Positions 20,893-29,512 are shown, counted from the first letter of the stretch. The stretch: 31,161 bases of DNA from Euprymna scolopes (GCA_024364805.1 CM044490.1:141463523-141494683), one strand, 5' to 3'. Notes: generated by a model from the sequence alone, not told the origin. Numbers and translations are program-made.

Positions 20893-20976
20893 TTTAAAGG
20901 GAAGTCAATACTTCGCTTTCTAAATAAAATACATTTCCTTTCTATTTATGCATTCTAACTCATATTTAGTCATTGC
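20893..20976 (+). repeat. Interspersed repeat shared with 8255-8335
   Basis: See the copy at 8255. This copy ends against the left TA of the MITE. Confidence 0.5.
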
Positions 20977-20978
20977 TA

Positions 20979-21151
20979 GGGCTATGACAAAAGCATATTC
21001 TTTTCCTTGTTTTGATTCTCGGGTATATATCCATTGATATCTCATATGTCTTTATGTAGAGTGATGTGGTTCTCGGTTGATTAATTGTGTCTGTGTCGGA
21101 TATATACTCGAGAGTCAAAACAATGAAAAGAATATTCTCTTGTCATAACCC
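20979..21151. mobile_element. TA-flanked MITE, copy 1 (173 bp)
   Basis: Terminal inverted repeats of about 50-55 bases: the left starts GGGCTATGACAAAAGCATAT, and the right, reverse complemented, starts GGGTTATGACAAGAGAATAT. Both continue TCTTTTC, TTGTTTTGA and a TCTCGAG-like stretch. It is flanked by TA on both sides (20977-20978 and 21152-21153), as are the other two copies at the ends that survive. This suggests a Tc1/mariner-type origin. There is no coding sequence. Confidence 0.75.
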
Positions 21152-21265
21152 TAATAATTATAAAACTCTGTAAACCGTCCGGGCATCCTTCCTTGCATGT
21201 GTGAATCTTGTCTTCAACGATCGGGCGATTCCATCTTTTAAAACGAGGATGAAAAGTGAATTCAT

Positions 21266-21270
21266 GTGTA

Positions 21271-21327
<57 letters not shown>
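21266..21327. repeat. (TG)n-(TA)n microsatellite
   Basis: A TG-rich run passes into a TA tract ending at 21327. Confidence 0.95.
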
Positions 21328-21330
<3 letters not shown>

Positions 21331-21570
21331 TATAGGCGTGGCTCAGAAGCTAAGGAATGAGGATGAAGAGTTGTATGTTTTGGTTTCGATTCTAGCTGGT
21401 GACATCCAAGTCAAATTTTCTTTTAATTTTGGATCTTACTATTATATATTAAGTCCAATATAATAATCGATAGAGATTTGTCTCTATAATAATAAATACG
21501 TAATCTGCATGAATTAAAATATCAAATTTAAGCGTATCTCACGACTGGGCAACGTCGAACGGCCTGCTAG
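21328..21570 (+). mobile_element. Helitron 3' portion containing a tRNA-like segment
   Basis: The 3' part ATAATAAATACGTAATCTGC, then TTAAGCGTATCTCACGAC and ends at GGCCTGCTAG (21570), matches 11290-11378 and 19268-19353. The base after CTAG is C rather than the usual T. The 5' side is cut off at the TA tract. Confidence 0.6.
21332..21400 (+). promoter_or_regulatory. tRNA-like Pol III promoter segment
   Basis: TGGCTCAGAAG at 21339-21349 (A-box, about 9 of 11) and GGTTTCGATTCTAG at 21382-21395 (B-box with one extra T). The two starts are 43 bases apart, as in a real tRNA. It is the best preserved of four such segments in this Helitron family here. Confidence 0.5.
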
Positions 21571-22077
21571 CTTATTTTAAAATTTCAGAGTGAATGACGA
21601 AAACTAAAGTGCATGGCAGGCAAGAGTTTGTAATATAAGGAGTAAGGAACGGATTATAAGTCTGAACGACTTATGGATTATCTTTGCTGGGACAGTTCTT
21701 TTGTCAAGGATTAGAATAGAATTAAACTCGCGTATTTGTCTGCATATGATTGCATTATCTTCAGCTTCTTATTTTGACATTTTAACACAAGAAATTTATC
21801 CTCAAAGATGAGCAGCGACACACACTTTATTATTTTGTTAACTCTTATCTCGGTAGATGTATTCCGTTTTATCTATGTGTTTCATTTTTGGATTCTAAAG
21901 GCTACCATCGGAAAGTACGTCTTCTAGATGCATCAAGGTGGGGGCAGTCTTCAGTGATGCATTGCCTTGACTGCCAATTTCGGGTTCAGAAAATCACTTT
22001 GACCAGACTCCAGATGTGTAATAGTCATGAATAATATTTAAAGAAAAAAAAACAAAAAAAAAAAACAACTTATTTTC
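21571..22077. other. Non-coding sequence
   Basis: Nothing recognisable. An A-rich run lies at 22043-22067. Confidence 0.4.
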
Positions 22078-22120
22078 TTAATTTATTTATTGCGGACAAT
22101 TAGCCTCATCTTTCTTAGTT

Positions 22121-22313
22121 GCCCCAAAGGGCAATTAAGGTTGGAGTTTTTGGACTTATAAATCCACATTTATCTATTATCTGATCTTCCATGGTCGGGT
22201 CTATACCGAATGGTATACATATTATTTATTACGGACTCGACCATGGAAGATTAGATAATAAATAAACATGAATTTATAAGACCAAAAAATCAAACCTTGA
22301 TCGCCCTTCAGGG
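22121..22313. mobile_element. Nested foldback element (about 193 bp)
   Basis: Arms of about 80 bases: the left includes GCCCCAAAGGGCAATTAAGG and ends ATCTTCCATGGTCGGGTC. The right, reverse complemented, includes GCCCTGAAGGGCGATCAAGG and ends ATCTTCCATGGTCGAGTC. The spacer is about 31 bases. It splits the left arm of the surrounding element from its tRNA-like core. Confidence 0.75.
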
Positions 22314-22395
22314 CCCATGGCGCAGTGGATAGAGACGTAAAATCTCTATGGTTCCAGGTGAGAATTGTCTGAAGATAGTGGTTTCAATCCTACCC
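22314..22395 (+). promoter_or_regulatory. tRNA-like head with perfect A-box
   Basis: TGGCGCAGTGG at 22318-22328 matches all 11 A-box positions. GGTTTCAATCC at 22380-22390 is a B-box with two mismatches, and TACCC follows. The A-to-B distance is 62 bases, about 18 longer than in a tRNA, so an insertion lies between. AGAGACGTAAAATCTCT can fold as an anticodon-like arm. It would drive Pol III transcription rightwards if active. Confidence 0.6.
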
Positions 22396-22556
22396 AAAGC
22401 CGGCCAGAGGCTTACTTGCCCATAAACGTGGTGAGGCGACAACAACTATGGATGGCAGTAATTGCTGAGAATGCAGTTACGGGATTCGGAATTCCTATCC
22501 CGTCGCAGTTACCACCTGACGAAGGCCAGAGAAATAGTTGACCGAAAACATTGTGA

Positions 22557-22703
22557 AAAGTTTTGCCTATCAAATTCCTCTGTCAGCTTTTGATCTACAG
22601 ACATAAAACTTAATATATAGGGTATTCTAACCCATGCAAATTTTTATATTTGTGTTTTAGCCGGGGAAAATCTATACAAAAGTGTGAAAATAAAAAAGAA
22701 AGA
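22557..22703 (+). repeat. Helitron-family fragment nearly identical to 18490-18605
   Basis: From AAAAGTTTTGCCTATCAAAT to CCATGCAAATTTTTATAT the two copies agree at all of about 93 bases. This copy then has TTGTGTTTTAGCCGGGGAAA, present in copy A at 17.5 kb but missing from copy B. It lies inside a foldback element of another type. Confidence 0.8.
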
Positions 22704-22734
22704 TGAAGATAATAGTCCGCAATAAATAAATTAA

Positions 22735-23171
22735 TAATACTCATCTCAATAACGATTTCCAATTAAATAATATATAAACTTATTTTCTCCTGCGAATCAA
22801 TATCTCTGCTAAGTGATAAGACCATACACTGACCAATCAGCTTGCAGGGTGCATTGATTTCATCTGTCCTCTGAGGAGCTTCTGTATCCCTTTTAGGATT
22901 CACGTCTCAGGTCGAGGTCGGTCAGCAGAGAGAACCCAGTAAGTATTGAAGAAAGATATCCCTTCTCTCCTGTCCTTGTTCAATGGATGTTCCATCATTG
23001 ATGATCTTTGCCCGTAGATAACTGCTGGCTGACCTTTGACAGCCCAAGGAACTTTCAATTATTTCTTTACCTCACTTGGACACTGTTCAATTTTCTGACA
23101 CTGAAATACACCATTTCGTTGTTTTAAAGTAGCTTTTGTTTTTCATTCCATGCTTCATTTGCATTTACTAG

Positions 23172-23173
<2 letters not shown>
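22735..23173. other. Non-coding sequence, possible old protein relic
   Basis: The block at 22850-23080 is less A/T-rich. On the minus strand (about 22915-23050) a frame reads SSYLRAKIINDGTSIEQGQE and then RRDIFLQYLLGS, vaguely like the linker before a LINE reverse transcriptase. This is too weak to name. Confidence 0.25.
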
Positions 23174-23227
<54 letters not shown>

Positions 23228-23228
23228 G
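23174..23228. repeat. (TA)n-(GA)n microsatellite
   Basis: A TA tract to about 23212 passes into GA repeats. The nearby run at 23382-23412 is CT-rich. Confidence 0.95.
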
Positions 23229-23735
23229 TGTATCTCGAATCTCTAAAAATGTGCCAAGTTACCTTCTTGAAAACTTTTAACTATGCACGTCGACATTGTA
23301 AAAAATATTCTCTTTTCTTGAGTGAAAATGTTTGACCTTTCTTTTAGTGGCACGTCTGCAAGTATCAACCAATAAAAACTGCTCTCTCTCTCTCTCTCCC
23401 TCTCTCTTTCTCCTCCTACTCTTATATAATGCCTTTATTTCTATTCTTTGTTCCAATGTCTTTTTCATAAGTTTGCATTCGGGTAAGTTGGTGTCATTTT
23501 TTTTTTATCTTCTCAATCTTCTCTTAACTTCATCTAAATTAAATCTGGCATAGAAAATAATCTTATCTAGCATCTAATTATATAATTACACACCTGGAAT
23601 TTGGAAGGTATGATCATCATTATCATCATCAGATACATTAGTCGTTACCACATATATCACATAAATCTATTAGGTGCTACAGTTTTTGCCGATTTAAAAT
23701 TTCATCTTAAAACTGAAAAAAAAACCCCAATTATT

Positions 23736-23995
23736 TTTGAAAATCTTTATTTTCAACAATGATGAACATTGTTCCTTATAACTTGATTCCAAAACTTATG
23801 ACTTGCTGCTAAAATTCTTCAAGTTTTAATGGGAAATAGGAATCTATTCCATATTCAATCTCCTCGCAATGCTAACCTTAGGCAATGTTAATGGTTTTGT
23901 AATCCTCGAAATAAGTGATAATCCAAGGGAGCTAAGCCAGGAGAACATGCAGGACGGGACAAGATTTCCCAACCGAATTCTCCTTATTAATTTAA
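23736..23995 (-). pseudogene. Mariner transposase C-terminal relic
   Basis: The minus strand reads GWEILSRPACSPGLAPLDYH and then LFRGLQNH, a clear match to the mariner signature YSPDLAPSDYHLFRSLQN. The third catalytic aspartate is replaced by glycine (GGC, read from 23936-23938), and a stop follows NH. The remainder is frame-shifted, with WNQVI near the end. The N-terminal two-thirds is missing. The 5' side meets a MITE at 24064. Confidence 0.7.
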
Positions 23996-24063
23996 AAAAT
24001 AATCTAAAAAGAAAAAGTTATAAATTAATCATCTATGATATCTTTAAGTAATAACTACGGCTA

Positions 24064-24170
24064 GGGCAACAGCGTATTCTTTTCATTGTTTTGACTCTCG
24101 AGTGTGTATCCATTGATATTTTATATGATTTTGTATAGAGTGATGTGGTTCTCGGTTGATTAACTGCGTC

Positions 24171-24242
<72 letters not shown>

Positions 24243-24286
24243 TCGAGAGTAAAAACAATGATAAGAATATTCTATTGTCATAGCCC
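24064..24286. mobile_element. TA-flanked MITE, copy 2, with internal (TA)n expansion
   Basis: Same terminal repeats as 20979-21151 (left GGGCAACAGCGTATTCTTTT; right, reversed, GGGCTATGACAATAGAATAT). Flanked by TA at 24062-24063 and 24287-24288. The CGGATATATACTCGAG stretch of the other copies has grown here into a TA tract of about 69 bases (24173-24241). Confidence 0.75.
24173..24241. repeat. (TA)n microsatellite inside the MITE
   Basis: It arises exactly where the other MITE copies have a short ATATATA, so the element seeded the microsatellite. Confidence 0.95.
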
Positions 24287-24521
24287 TAGTAAAAACATTC
24301 TGCATAAAATAAATTACAAAAATTTTAAAATGCCTTTTCTACAAACCGGCAAAAACTTTTGTATCAACCTAATATTTTCTCATATTTCTTTATATCTACT
24401 TTTTATAAACATGCCCCTCCCTAGTTTTGACCTAACTTACATTGAAGGAAATTCATGTTTCGCTCGTTGTTTAAATCTACTATATTGCGGGTACGCTTAA
24501 AACAAGGAAAAGGAAAAATTA

Positions 24522-24568
24522 TGTCATCACCATTGTCAGTTTAACGTCCATTTTACGTGAGTTGGCCG
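24522..24568 (+). repeat. Fragment of a probable cephalopod interspersed repeat
   Basis: TGTCATCACCATTGTCAGTT, TAACGTCCATTTTACGTGAG and TTGG resemble a common cephalopod repeat I remember as TTTAACGTCCATTTTCCATG then CTAGCATGAGTTGG, with about 10 bases missing here. The identification is from memory. Confidence 0.4.
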
Positions 24569-25592
24569 ACTAAAAATGACTTTCACATTAATCTATCTCT
24601 GGTCACATCGTTATTTATCTTTTTTCTCAAATTCATTTTTCTCACTTTTTCCCAAGTTTATCTAGTTTTCCCTGTGTTAACTGGACCTGATACTTTAACC
24701 GTTCTACATCTACTAATCCAAGAACTGATCCATTTTTTCAATGTGGCCATAATATCAAAGTCTCCTGTTTGCACACATCTCTTTATACTGTTTAGCTCTT
24801 AAGTGTAAACATATGGTAGATGTCCATTGTTTATATATCTGGAACGGGTAGAGTCACTGAGAGTCGCGGAAGGTGTGTTGAAGTTGCCAGAAGTTAATTT
24901 CTTTATGCATACATTCAACTACCACGTCAAATCTGGGATTGCATTCACTATAGTCACATCCCTTCTAGCCACAGTTAAACGAGTCTCCCAGACAGCTAAC
25001 TATTTTTTCTACTAATCACGGCTATAGGTTCCATGCAGTATCAAACTCCTTATTTATTTAATTTGTATTGCCCATGCATCTTTAATTTTTTTTACCCTGG
25101 CAATTCATGCCTATTTCGATTACGTTTCAGAACTATTAACGTAGATATTTACGGTTACATCTGTGGTTTTACCCAAGTTTTCTTATGTCTCTCTTACCTT
25201 TATCCCTGACAAATTCTTCTCTGAAAATAAACATTTATTTCTCCCAAACTTTTTATTATTATTACCGTTTCTTTAGCATTATCATTTCTCCTTTTTTTAT
25301 TCTGATCCTGTGTATACTTAAGAAAAAACTACATGAAAACCCTTGTGACCCTTGTATTAGAAAAATATTATATGTATTAGAAAACCGAAAAAAGACTAGC
25401 AGATGAGATGCTATACAATACAAAGAAAGATATTTACAGCAAATTTCATTTTTCTAAAAAATTAAGTACCGATATCATATTCGTAAAATGCAAAAACACA
25501 AAATACGAGTCCATTAAAATAATATATCAGCCAATAAAATGTAATTTAAGACTTAAGCGTAAAACATTGATCCAAATGCGAGTTGAAACATA
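24569..25592. other. AT-rich non-coding sequence
   Basis: Frames at 24557-24802, 24827-25015, 25185-25406 and 25408-25593 are Phe/Leu/Ser- or Lys/Ile-rich with no domain. The block 24840-24990 is a little less A/T-rich but unrecognised. Confidence 0.5.
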
Positions 25593-25593
25593 A

Positions 25594-25975
25594 GTTTGAT
25601 TGATTGACGAAAATGCTATTTGAAATTTAAGCTATTTGGAATTTAAGCTTGACTGATTGACAAAAATGCTATTTGAAATTTAAGCTTGACTGATTGACAA
25701 AAATGCTATTTGAAATTTAAGCTTGACTGATTGACAAAAATGCTATTCGAAATTTAAGCTTGACTGATTGACAAAATTGCTATTTGGAATTTAAGCTTGA
25801 CTGATTGACAAAAATGCTATTTGGAATTTAAGCTTGACTGATTGACAAAAATGCTATTTGTAATTTAAGCTTGATTTATTGACAAAAATGTTATTTGAAA
25901 TTAAAGCTTGACTTATTGACGAAAATATTATTTGTGATTTAAGGCCGATAGAAAAAATGCTATTTAAAATTAGGA
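25594..25975. repeat. 37-bp minisatellite, about 9-10 units
   Basis: The unit is TTGACTGATTGACAAAAATG followed by CTATTTGAAATTTAAGC. Units start at 25649, 25686, 25723, 25760, 25797, 25834, 25871 and 25908, all exactly 37 apart. One earlier unit at 25594-25632 is followed by a 16-base partial repeat, and a decayed unit lies at 25945-25975. AAGCTT occurs at most junctions. The central units are nearly identical and the right-hand ones progressively diverged. Confidence 0.95.
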
Positions 25976-26140
25976 AAATTTTATCGTAAATTTAACCTTT
26001 ACATATTGACAGACTAAAGAGAATATTGTGAGAAACTTGAACTTTACAAACTTGAGCCTGGCAAACTTTAGCTCCACAAATTAGTCAACATATCTGCTAT
26101 TGTTCAAGCTAAGATGTATGTATTCAATAAGTTTAACGAT

Positions 26141-26187
26141 GATTAAAATGCTGTTTCTCATCTAAGCATGACCGATCAACAAAACCT
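26141..26187. repeat. Isolated, diverged minisatellite unit
   Basis: GATTAAAATGCTGTTTCTCA, TCTAAGCATGACCGATCAAC and AAAAC parallel the 37-bp unit (GACAAAAATGCTATTTGAAA, TTTAAGCTTGACTGATTGAC, AAAAA). It suggests the array once extended to here. Confidence 0.6.
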
Positions 26188-26946
26188 CTTGTATAAATGC
26201 GAGGACACACCTACAAACAAAACATGAAAATTTATGGTTAAAAGTCTACTGAAAGTTTATTTTGATGTCAAATTCAATCACTTTCACCGTCAGACAATAA
26301 CAATAACAAAAGCAATGTTTTTAACAATTAAACAAATTACTTTTAATTAGAAAACAAAAGATTAAAAGAGAAAATAAAAACGAGAAACAATTGAAAATGA
26401 ACTCCATTAACATTATTAAAAAAAGACTAGAAGAATGAAGATGTCTTCTAAAGAAGCGCGGTTTCAAACGTTCAAGAAAAATAATTTACTTAATTGCATT
26501 CAAATGTTTTGTCATAGGTACAAAGGTGTTAATCTTAATTTCGTCTTTGTGACAAGTGAAAAAAAGCAAGGCAATGTTTTGTTACCTTGGAAATGAAAGA
26601 AAATTGATTGTGTTCTTTTTATATAACTGGACATTTCCATTCTTTAGTTGGTGACAAAAAACATTCATCAATCTATTTCAGATAAATGTTTTCATTGCAA
26701 ATATTTGTCTCTAAACGATGTCTCCTGTTGCTCATCAAATGTACATTAAATTTAGTACAATGGTTCAGATACAGCCTACAGGACTAAGGAAAAAAATATC
26801 AGTCGATAATTAGAGCTTCAAGACCAAAAGTACATACCTTACTAAACCAAAGTGGCAGTCACCCTAAGCGAGTTGAACCGGCTTCCTCCAAAGTAGTAAG
26901 TTTCATGGAAATATCAAATTCACAAGCAGTCCCCTATCCAAAGAAA
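26188..26946. other. AT-rich non-coding sequence
   Basis: No gene or known element is recognised. Confidence 0.45.
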
Positions 26947-27083
26947 TGACAATGTTATATTTTTGCAATTCGATAACCTCCTACATACAGTGCCTGATAT
27001 TTCCAAATGGTCACCCATCTGATATTGATCAACTCTGCTTAATTTTGGCAATCTAACGAGAACCAGTTTGTCAATATGGTAAT
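26947..27083 (-). pseudogene. 5S rRNA-derived relic with upstream linker (antisense)
   Basis: ATATTTCCAAATGGTCACCC, CTTAATTTTGGCAATCTAAC and GAGAACCAG align with the reverse complement of animal 5S rRNA (26984-27083). Its left neighbour GACAATGTTATATTTTTGCA, then CTCCTACATACAG, is shared with the third relic (GATGATGTTAGGTTTTTGTA, then TTCCTACATACAT), so linker and 5S travel together. Confidence 0.65.
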
Positions 27084-27086
27084 GAC

Positions 27087-27265
27087 ATATATATATATAT
27101 ATATATTTATTTATTTATTTAAATATTTTCTACATGCATAAAATTAAGTTATCTATAGACATGACATGTTTCAAAGTTTATAGTTAAACTTATTGAGACT
27201 CGAACTCACCACCGCTCGATACATAGCCTGATGTCTTAACACCGGACCACGAGATCTCAACAATT
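27087..27265 (-). repeat. tRNA-derived SINE with (AAAT)n tail
   Basis: The minus strand has an A-box-like TGGTCCGGTGTTAAGA (from 27249 leftwards) and a strong B-box AGTTCGAGTCTC (27195-27206), in tRNA-like order. A short body and then an AAAT/TA tail (27126 to 27087) follow. It sits directly beside the 5S relic. No flanking duplication was seen. Confidence 0.6.
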
Positions 27266-27357
27266 ACGAAATGCACGTTTTTTTATCACATTTAAATGCA
27301 AGATTGTTTATTCACTGCTTTTTTTTTATAAACGATTATGTGGTGTGTTTATATATA

Positions 27358-27425
27358 TAATTATTTTCATGATCAAATAATGTCGCAGCTCACAAAACCA
27401 TAAAAGTTGCAGACTGGAAATCCTA
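27358..27425. repeat. Interspersed repeat fragment shared with 3260-3325
   Basis: See the copy at 3260. It leads directly into the hammerhead-like segment. Confidence 0.4.
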
Positions 27426-27448
27426 GACTCGATTTTTGGTCTTGTAAT

Positions 27449-27507
27449 GGCTCATCAGTAGAAAATATTCAAACTTGGGATACTGATGAGCCCAAACGAG
27501 GACAAAC
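27449..27507 (+). ncRNA. Hammerhead-ribozyme-like core and inverted repeat
   Basis: CTGATGA (27483-27489) is followed at once by GCCC, AAACGA, GGAC and then AAAC (27503-27507). This matches the hammerhead layout CUGAUGA - stem II - GAAAC, with one mismatch in stem II and the G of GAAA absent, so this copy should be inactive. A perfect 12-base inverted repeat (GGCTCATCAGTA 27449-27460, TACTGATGAGCC 27481-27492) overlaps the core. I could not find convincing helices I and III, so the identification is tentative. Confidence 0.3.
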
Positions 27508-27532
27508 TCAAATCTAAGATTGCCGGTCTGCA

Positions 27533-27691
27533 GATGATGATGTTAGGTTTTTGTAATCTTGCAGAGAAGTGTCAATGTCTTCCTACATACATCGCCTTTT
27601 ATTCGCTAATTGTTACCCATCTTGTACTGACCTAGATTAACGTTTCTTAACCTCAGTGATCCGCTGAAAACCAGACTCTCAACATGATTAC
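27533..27691 (-). pseudogene. 5S rRNA-derived relic with linker (antisense)
   Basis: TTGTTACCCATCTTGTACTG, TTTCTTAACCTCAGTGATCC and GAAAACCAGACTCTCAACAT align with the reverse complement of animal 5S rRNA (27586-27691). The linker 27533-27590 is shared with 26947-26990. It is strongly diverged. Confidence 0.6.
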
Positions 27692-28339
27692 ACTGTATAA
27701 AATCTTATATATTAAGGGAGGTAGTGCTTGATCAACACCTCTGAACAGCCATATTTTAATATACCGTTTCATTTTTAAATCCCCAGAACAATGTTTCATG
27801 GTAAACAACTGATGATCCCTGAAAACTTAGGTCTATTTTGAGTTCGAAAAAGCAAGTTGATTCAGCGGTTGCAGGAGATTAAATGACTTACTGACAAAAT
27901 AATTTCCACAGAAGAACTAAAAATTAAATTACAAACTTTTTTTAATATATTTTTAAGGTTAAAAAAGCTTTGAAGACACACACACACACACACGTATATA
28001 TATATATAATTGGTTAATTCCCTGTTTTAAAGGCGTTGGTAAATAGAAAACCAACCAATTATTTCTTTAGCAGATGCCAAGTGCATCCTGGATTATATAA
28101 AAAAAATACCACCATTGAACAACTACTAAACGGACTTCACTGAAGTAACGATATAGTAAAAAAGGACCATCAACGACTCCTCTGCGATCTTCTATCCAAT
28201 CATGAACATTTTCCTCATACTTTTTAAAAATTTATTTTGAATTAATTTGCATAATATGTAAAAAAATATAAAATTATGCAGATTACTAACATTTGAGAAT
28301 ATAAAGACTCTCTAAACCCGGCCTTTGGGTCAGAGTTTT
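27692..28339. other. Non-coding sequence with (CA)n-(TA)n
   Basis: A CA run (27976-27993) and TA run (27995-28009) are the only clear features. Confidence 0.5.
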
Positions 28340-28750
28340 TTTTCTTTTTTCTTTTTACATAGGCGTCACCACTTATCAAGGCCGATAGGCCACTCAAGGA
28401 TAAGGGTTAAAGAGTGTAGAGTAGTCAAAAGGACAATATAGTAATCGATAGTAATGGAAGTTCGGTAAATTTGTTAACTTAAGTGGAACGGCTCATCAGA
28501 AACTTGTTCACGTTGGACTTGAAGACAACCATATTATAGACGGCTGGAAAGCAGGAAAATGGAAGATAATTCCACAGGTGTGCAGTTCTAAGAAAGAAGC
28601 TTGGATCATGGAATCTATGTTTAGGTTTAGGCACAGATAAAGAGTGGGGGGAATTATTGATAGTGTTTTTAGCTAGACGAGTGTTTCTTGTGAAAGTTTG
28701 GCGAAGGGCGGACCAAAGATTGAAGCTCAGTCGAACACTTTCCATTCTTC
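28340..28750 (-). mobile_element. 5'-truncated LINE: reverse-transcriptase C-terminus and 3' tail
   Basis: On the minus strand an 88-codon open frame (28745-28479) includes SLSVPKPKHRFHDPSFFLRT, AHLWNYLPFSCFP and FKSNVNKFL. This is the typical end of non-LTR retrotransposon reverse transcriptases (FFPRTxxLWNSLPxxCFP, then FKxxVNxFL). A 3' UTR follows, with CCTTATCCTTGAGTGGCC, GGCCTTGATAAGTGGTGACG and an A-rich tail (28359 to 28336). The 5' part, including endonuclease and RT catalytic core, is absent. The frame is unbroken over the preserved part, so it is younger than the other LINE pieces here. Confidence 0.75.
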
Positions 28751-29473
28751 TGTCCTAAGATTACAATTAGATGGTTAGAGCTAATGGGCATTATACTAAT
28801 TGTCACAAGACCAAATTATTATCTGATGTAACTGATTGCTAAAACTTTACATTTTCCCCATTTTAAAATGAAATATTCCCACATCGAATACGACATTATT
28901 AACATAATCCTATCATTGCCATCGATTTAAAAGTGATAAGTATTTTTTAATTATGTAATATATATTTATCTGAAAATTAATTTTGTTAAGATGATATTTT
29001 TATTTATTAAAAGATTAAAATTGTTTAAAGCGTTAATTTAATTTCGTTTTATCTAGTAATTACTTGAGTCACAGGTATTTTCACAGTGAGAAAATAGAGA
29101 AAACGGTAAGTAGGCAACTGAAGAATTCCCACTGGGATCCAATTACTTAAATAGAAGTGTAACGAGTTACACATTTTGACTTTTACAAAAGGAAATTCAA
29201 GCTCAGTTTCAGTTTCATGAAGAATTAATAGTAGACAGTATTCTATTGGCATCTTCTGTCAAATAGCCTTGCTTGAATGTCAGGGAATTTTCAAGATGGC
29301 TAGCGAAGTAGAACGATTTGTACCAGAATGTCCCGAAGGGCAGGATCAGGTGACGTTGGAAGCTGAGAGCAATTCTCACTGACACTTGTCTTCAGAATAC
29401 AGGAAATATTCGACCAGGGACACATTGTCAATGTAAAACGAAAGCAAGATACAATTTTCATGTTATGTATATA
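28751..29473. other. Non-coding sequence
   Basis: No convincing gene. A 28-codon frame starting AAGATGGC at 29294 (MASEVERFVPECPEGQDQV) has good start context and balanced composition, but is too short to call. A 67-codon minus frame at 29049-29252 is unrecognised. Confidence 0.4.
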
Positions 29474-29512
29474 CTAGCAGGAAGACCCAACATTGCCCGG
29501 GATTGAATGATG
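29474..29512 (-). mobile_element. Helitron 3' end
   Basis: On the minus strand: ATCCCGGGCAATGTTGGGTC and then TTCCTGCTAG ending at 29474, followed by T. It has the terminal hairpin and CTAG of the other Helitrons. I cannot place the matching 5' end to the right; the element may extend through the duplication at 29739-29988. Confidence 0.6.

Larger units (their letters stand above)
22078..22734. mobile_element. Composite foldback element (657 bp)
   Basis: The outer ends are TTAATTTATTTATTGCGGAC and the same sequence in reverse at the right end, with inverted identity over about 38 bases (ATTATC and CATCTTTCTT follow in the right arm). Inside, in order: a nested foldback (22121-22313), a tRNA-like segment (22314-22395), a body shared with 12.9-13.1 kb (22433-22550), and a 147-base piece of the 17-19 kb Helitron family (22557-22703). 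TTAA at both ends is palindromic, so it cannot be told apart from a target duplication. Confidence 0.7.

Noticed and set aside
24033-24500. Frames of 90 and 114 codons around 24.2 kb
   Set aside because: Both are YIYIYI translations of the TA tract inside the MITE.
25594-25975. Regular spaced repeats considered as a CRISPR array
   Set aside because: There are no variable spacers; the whole 37-bp unit repeats head to tail, and the genome is animal.
29294-29380. 28-codon frame starting AAGATGGC
   Set aside because: Too short, with no splice donor or family match that I could defend.
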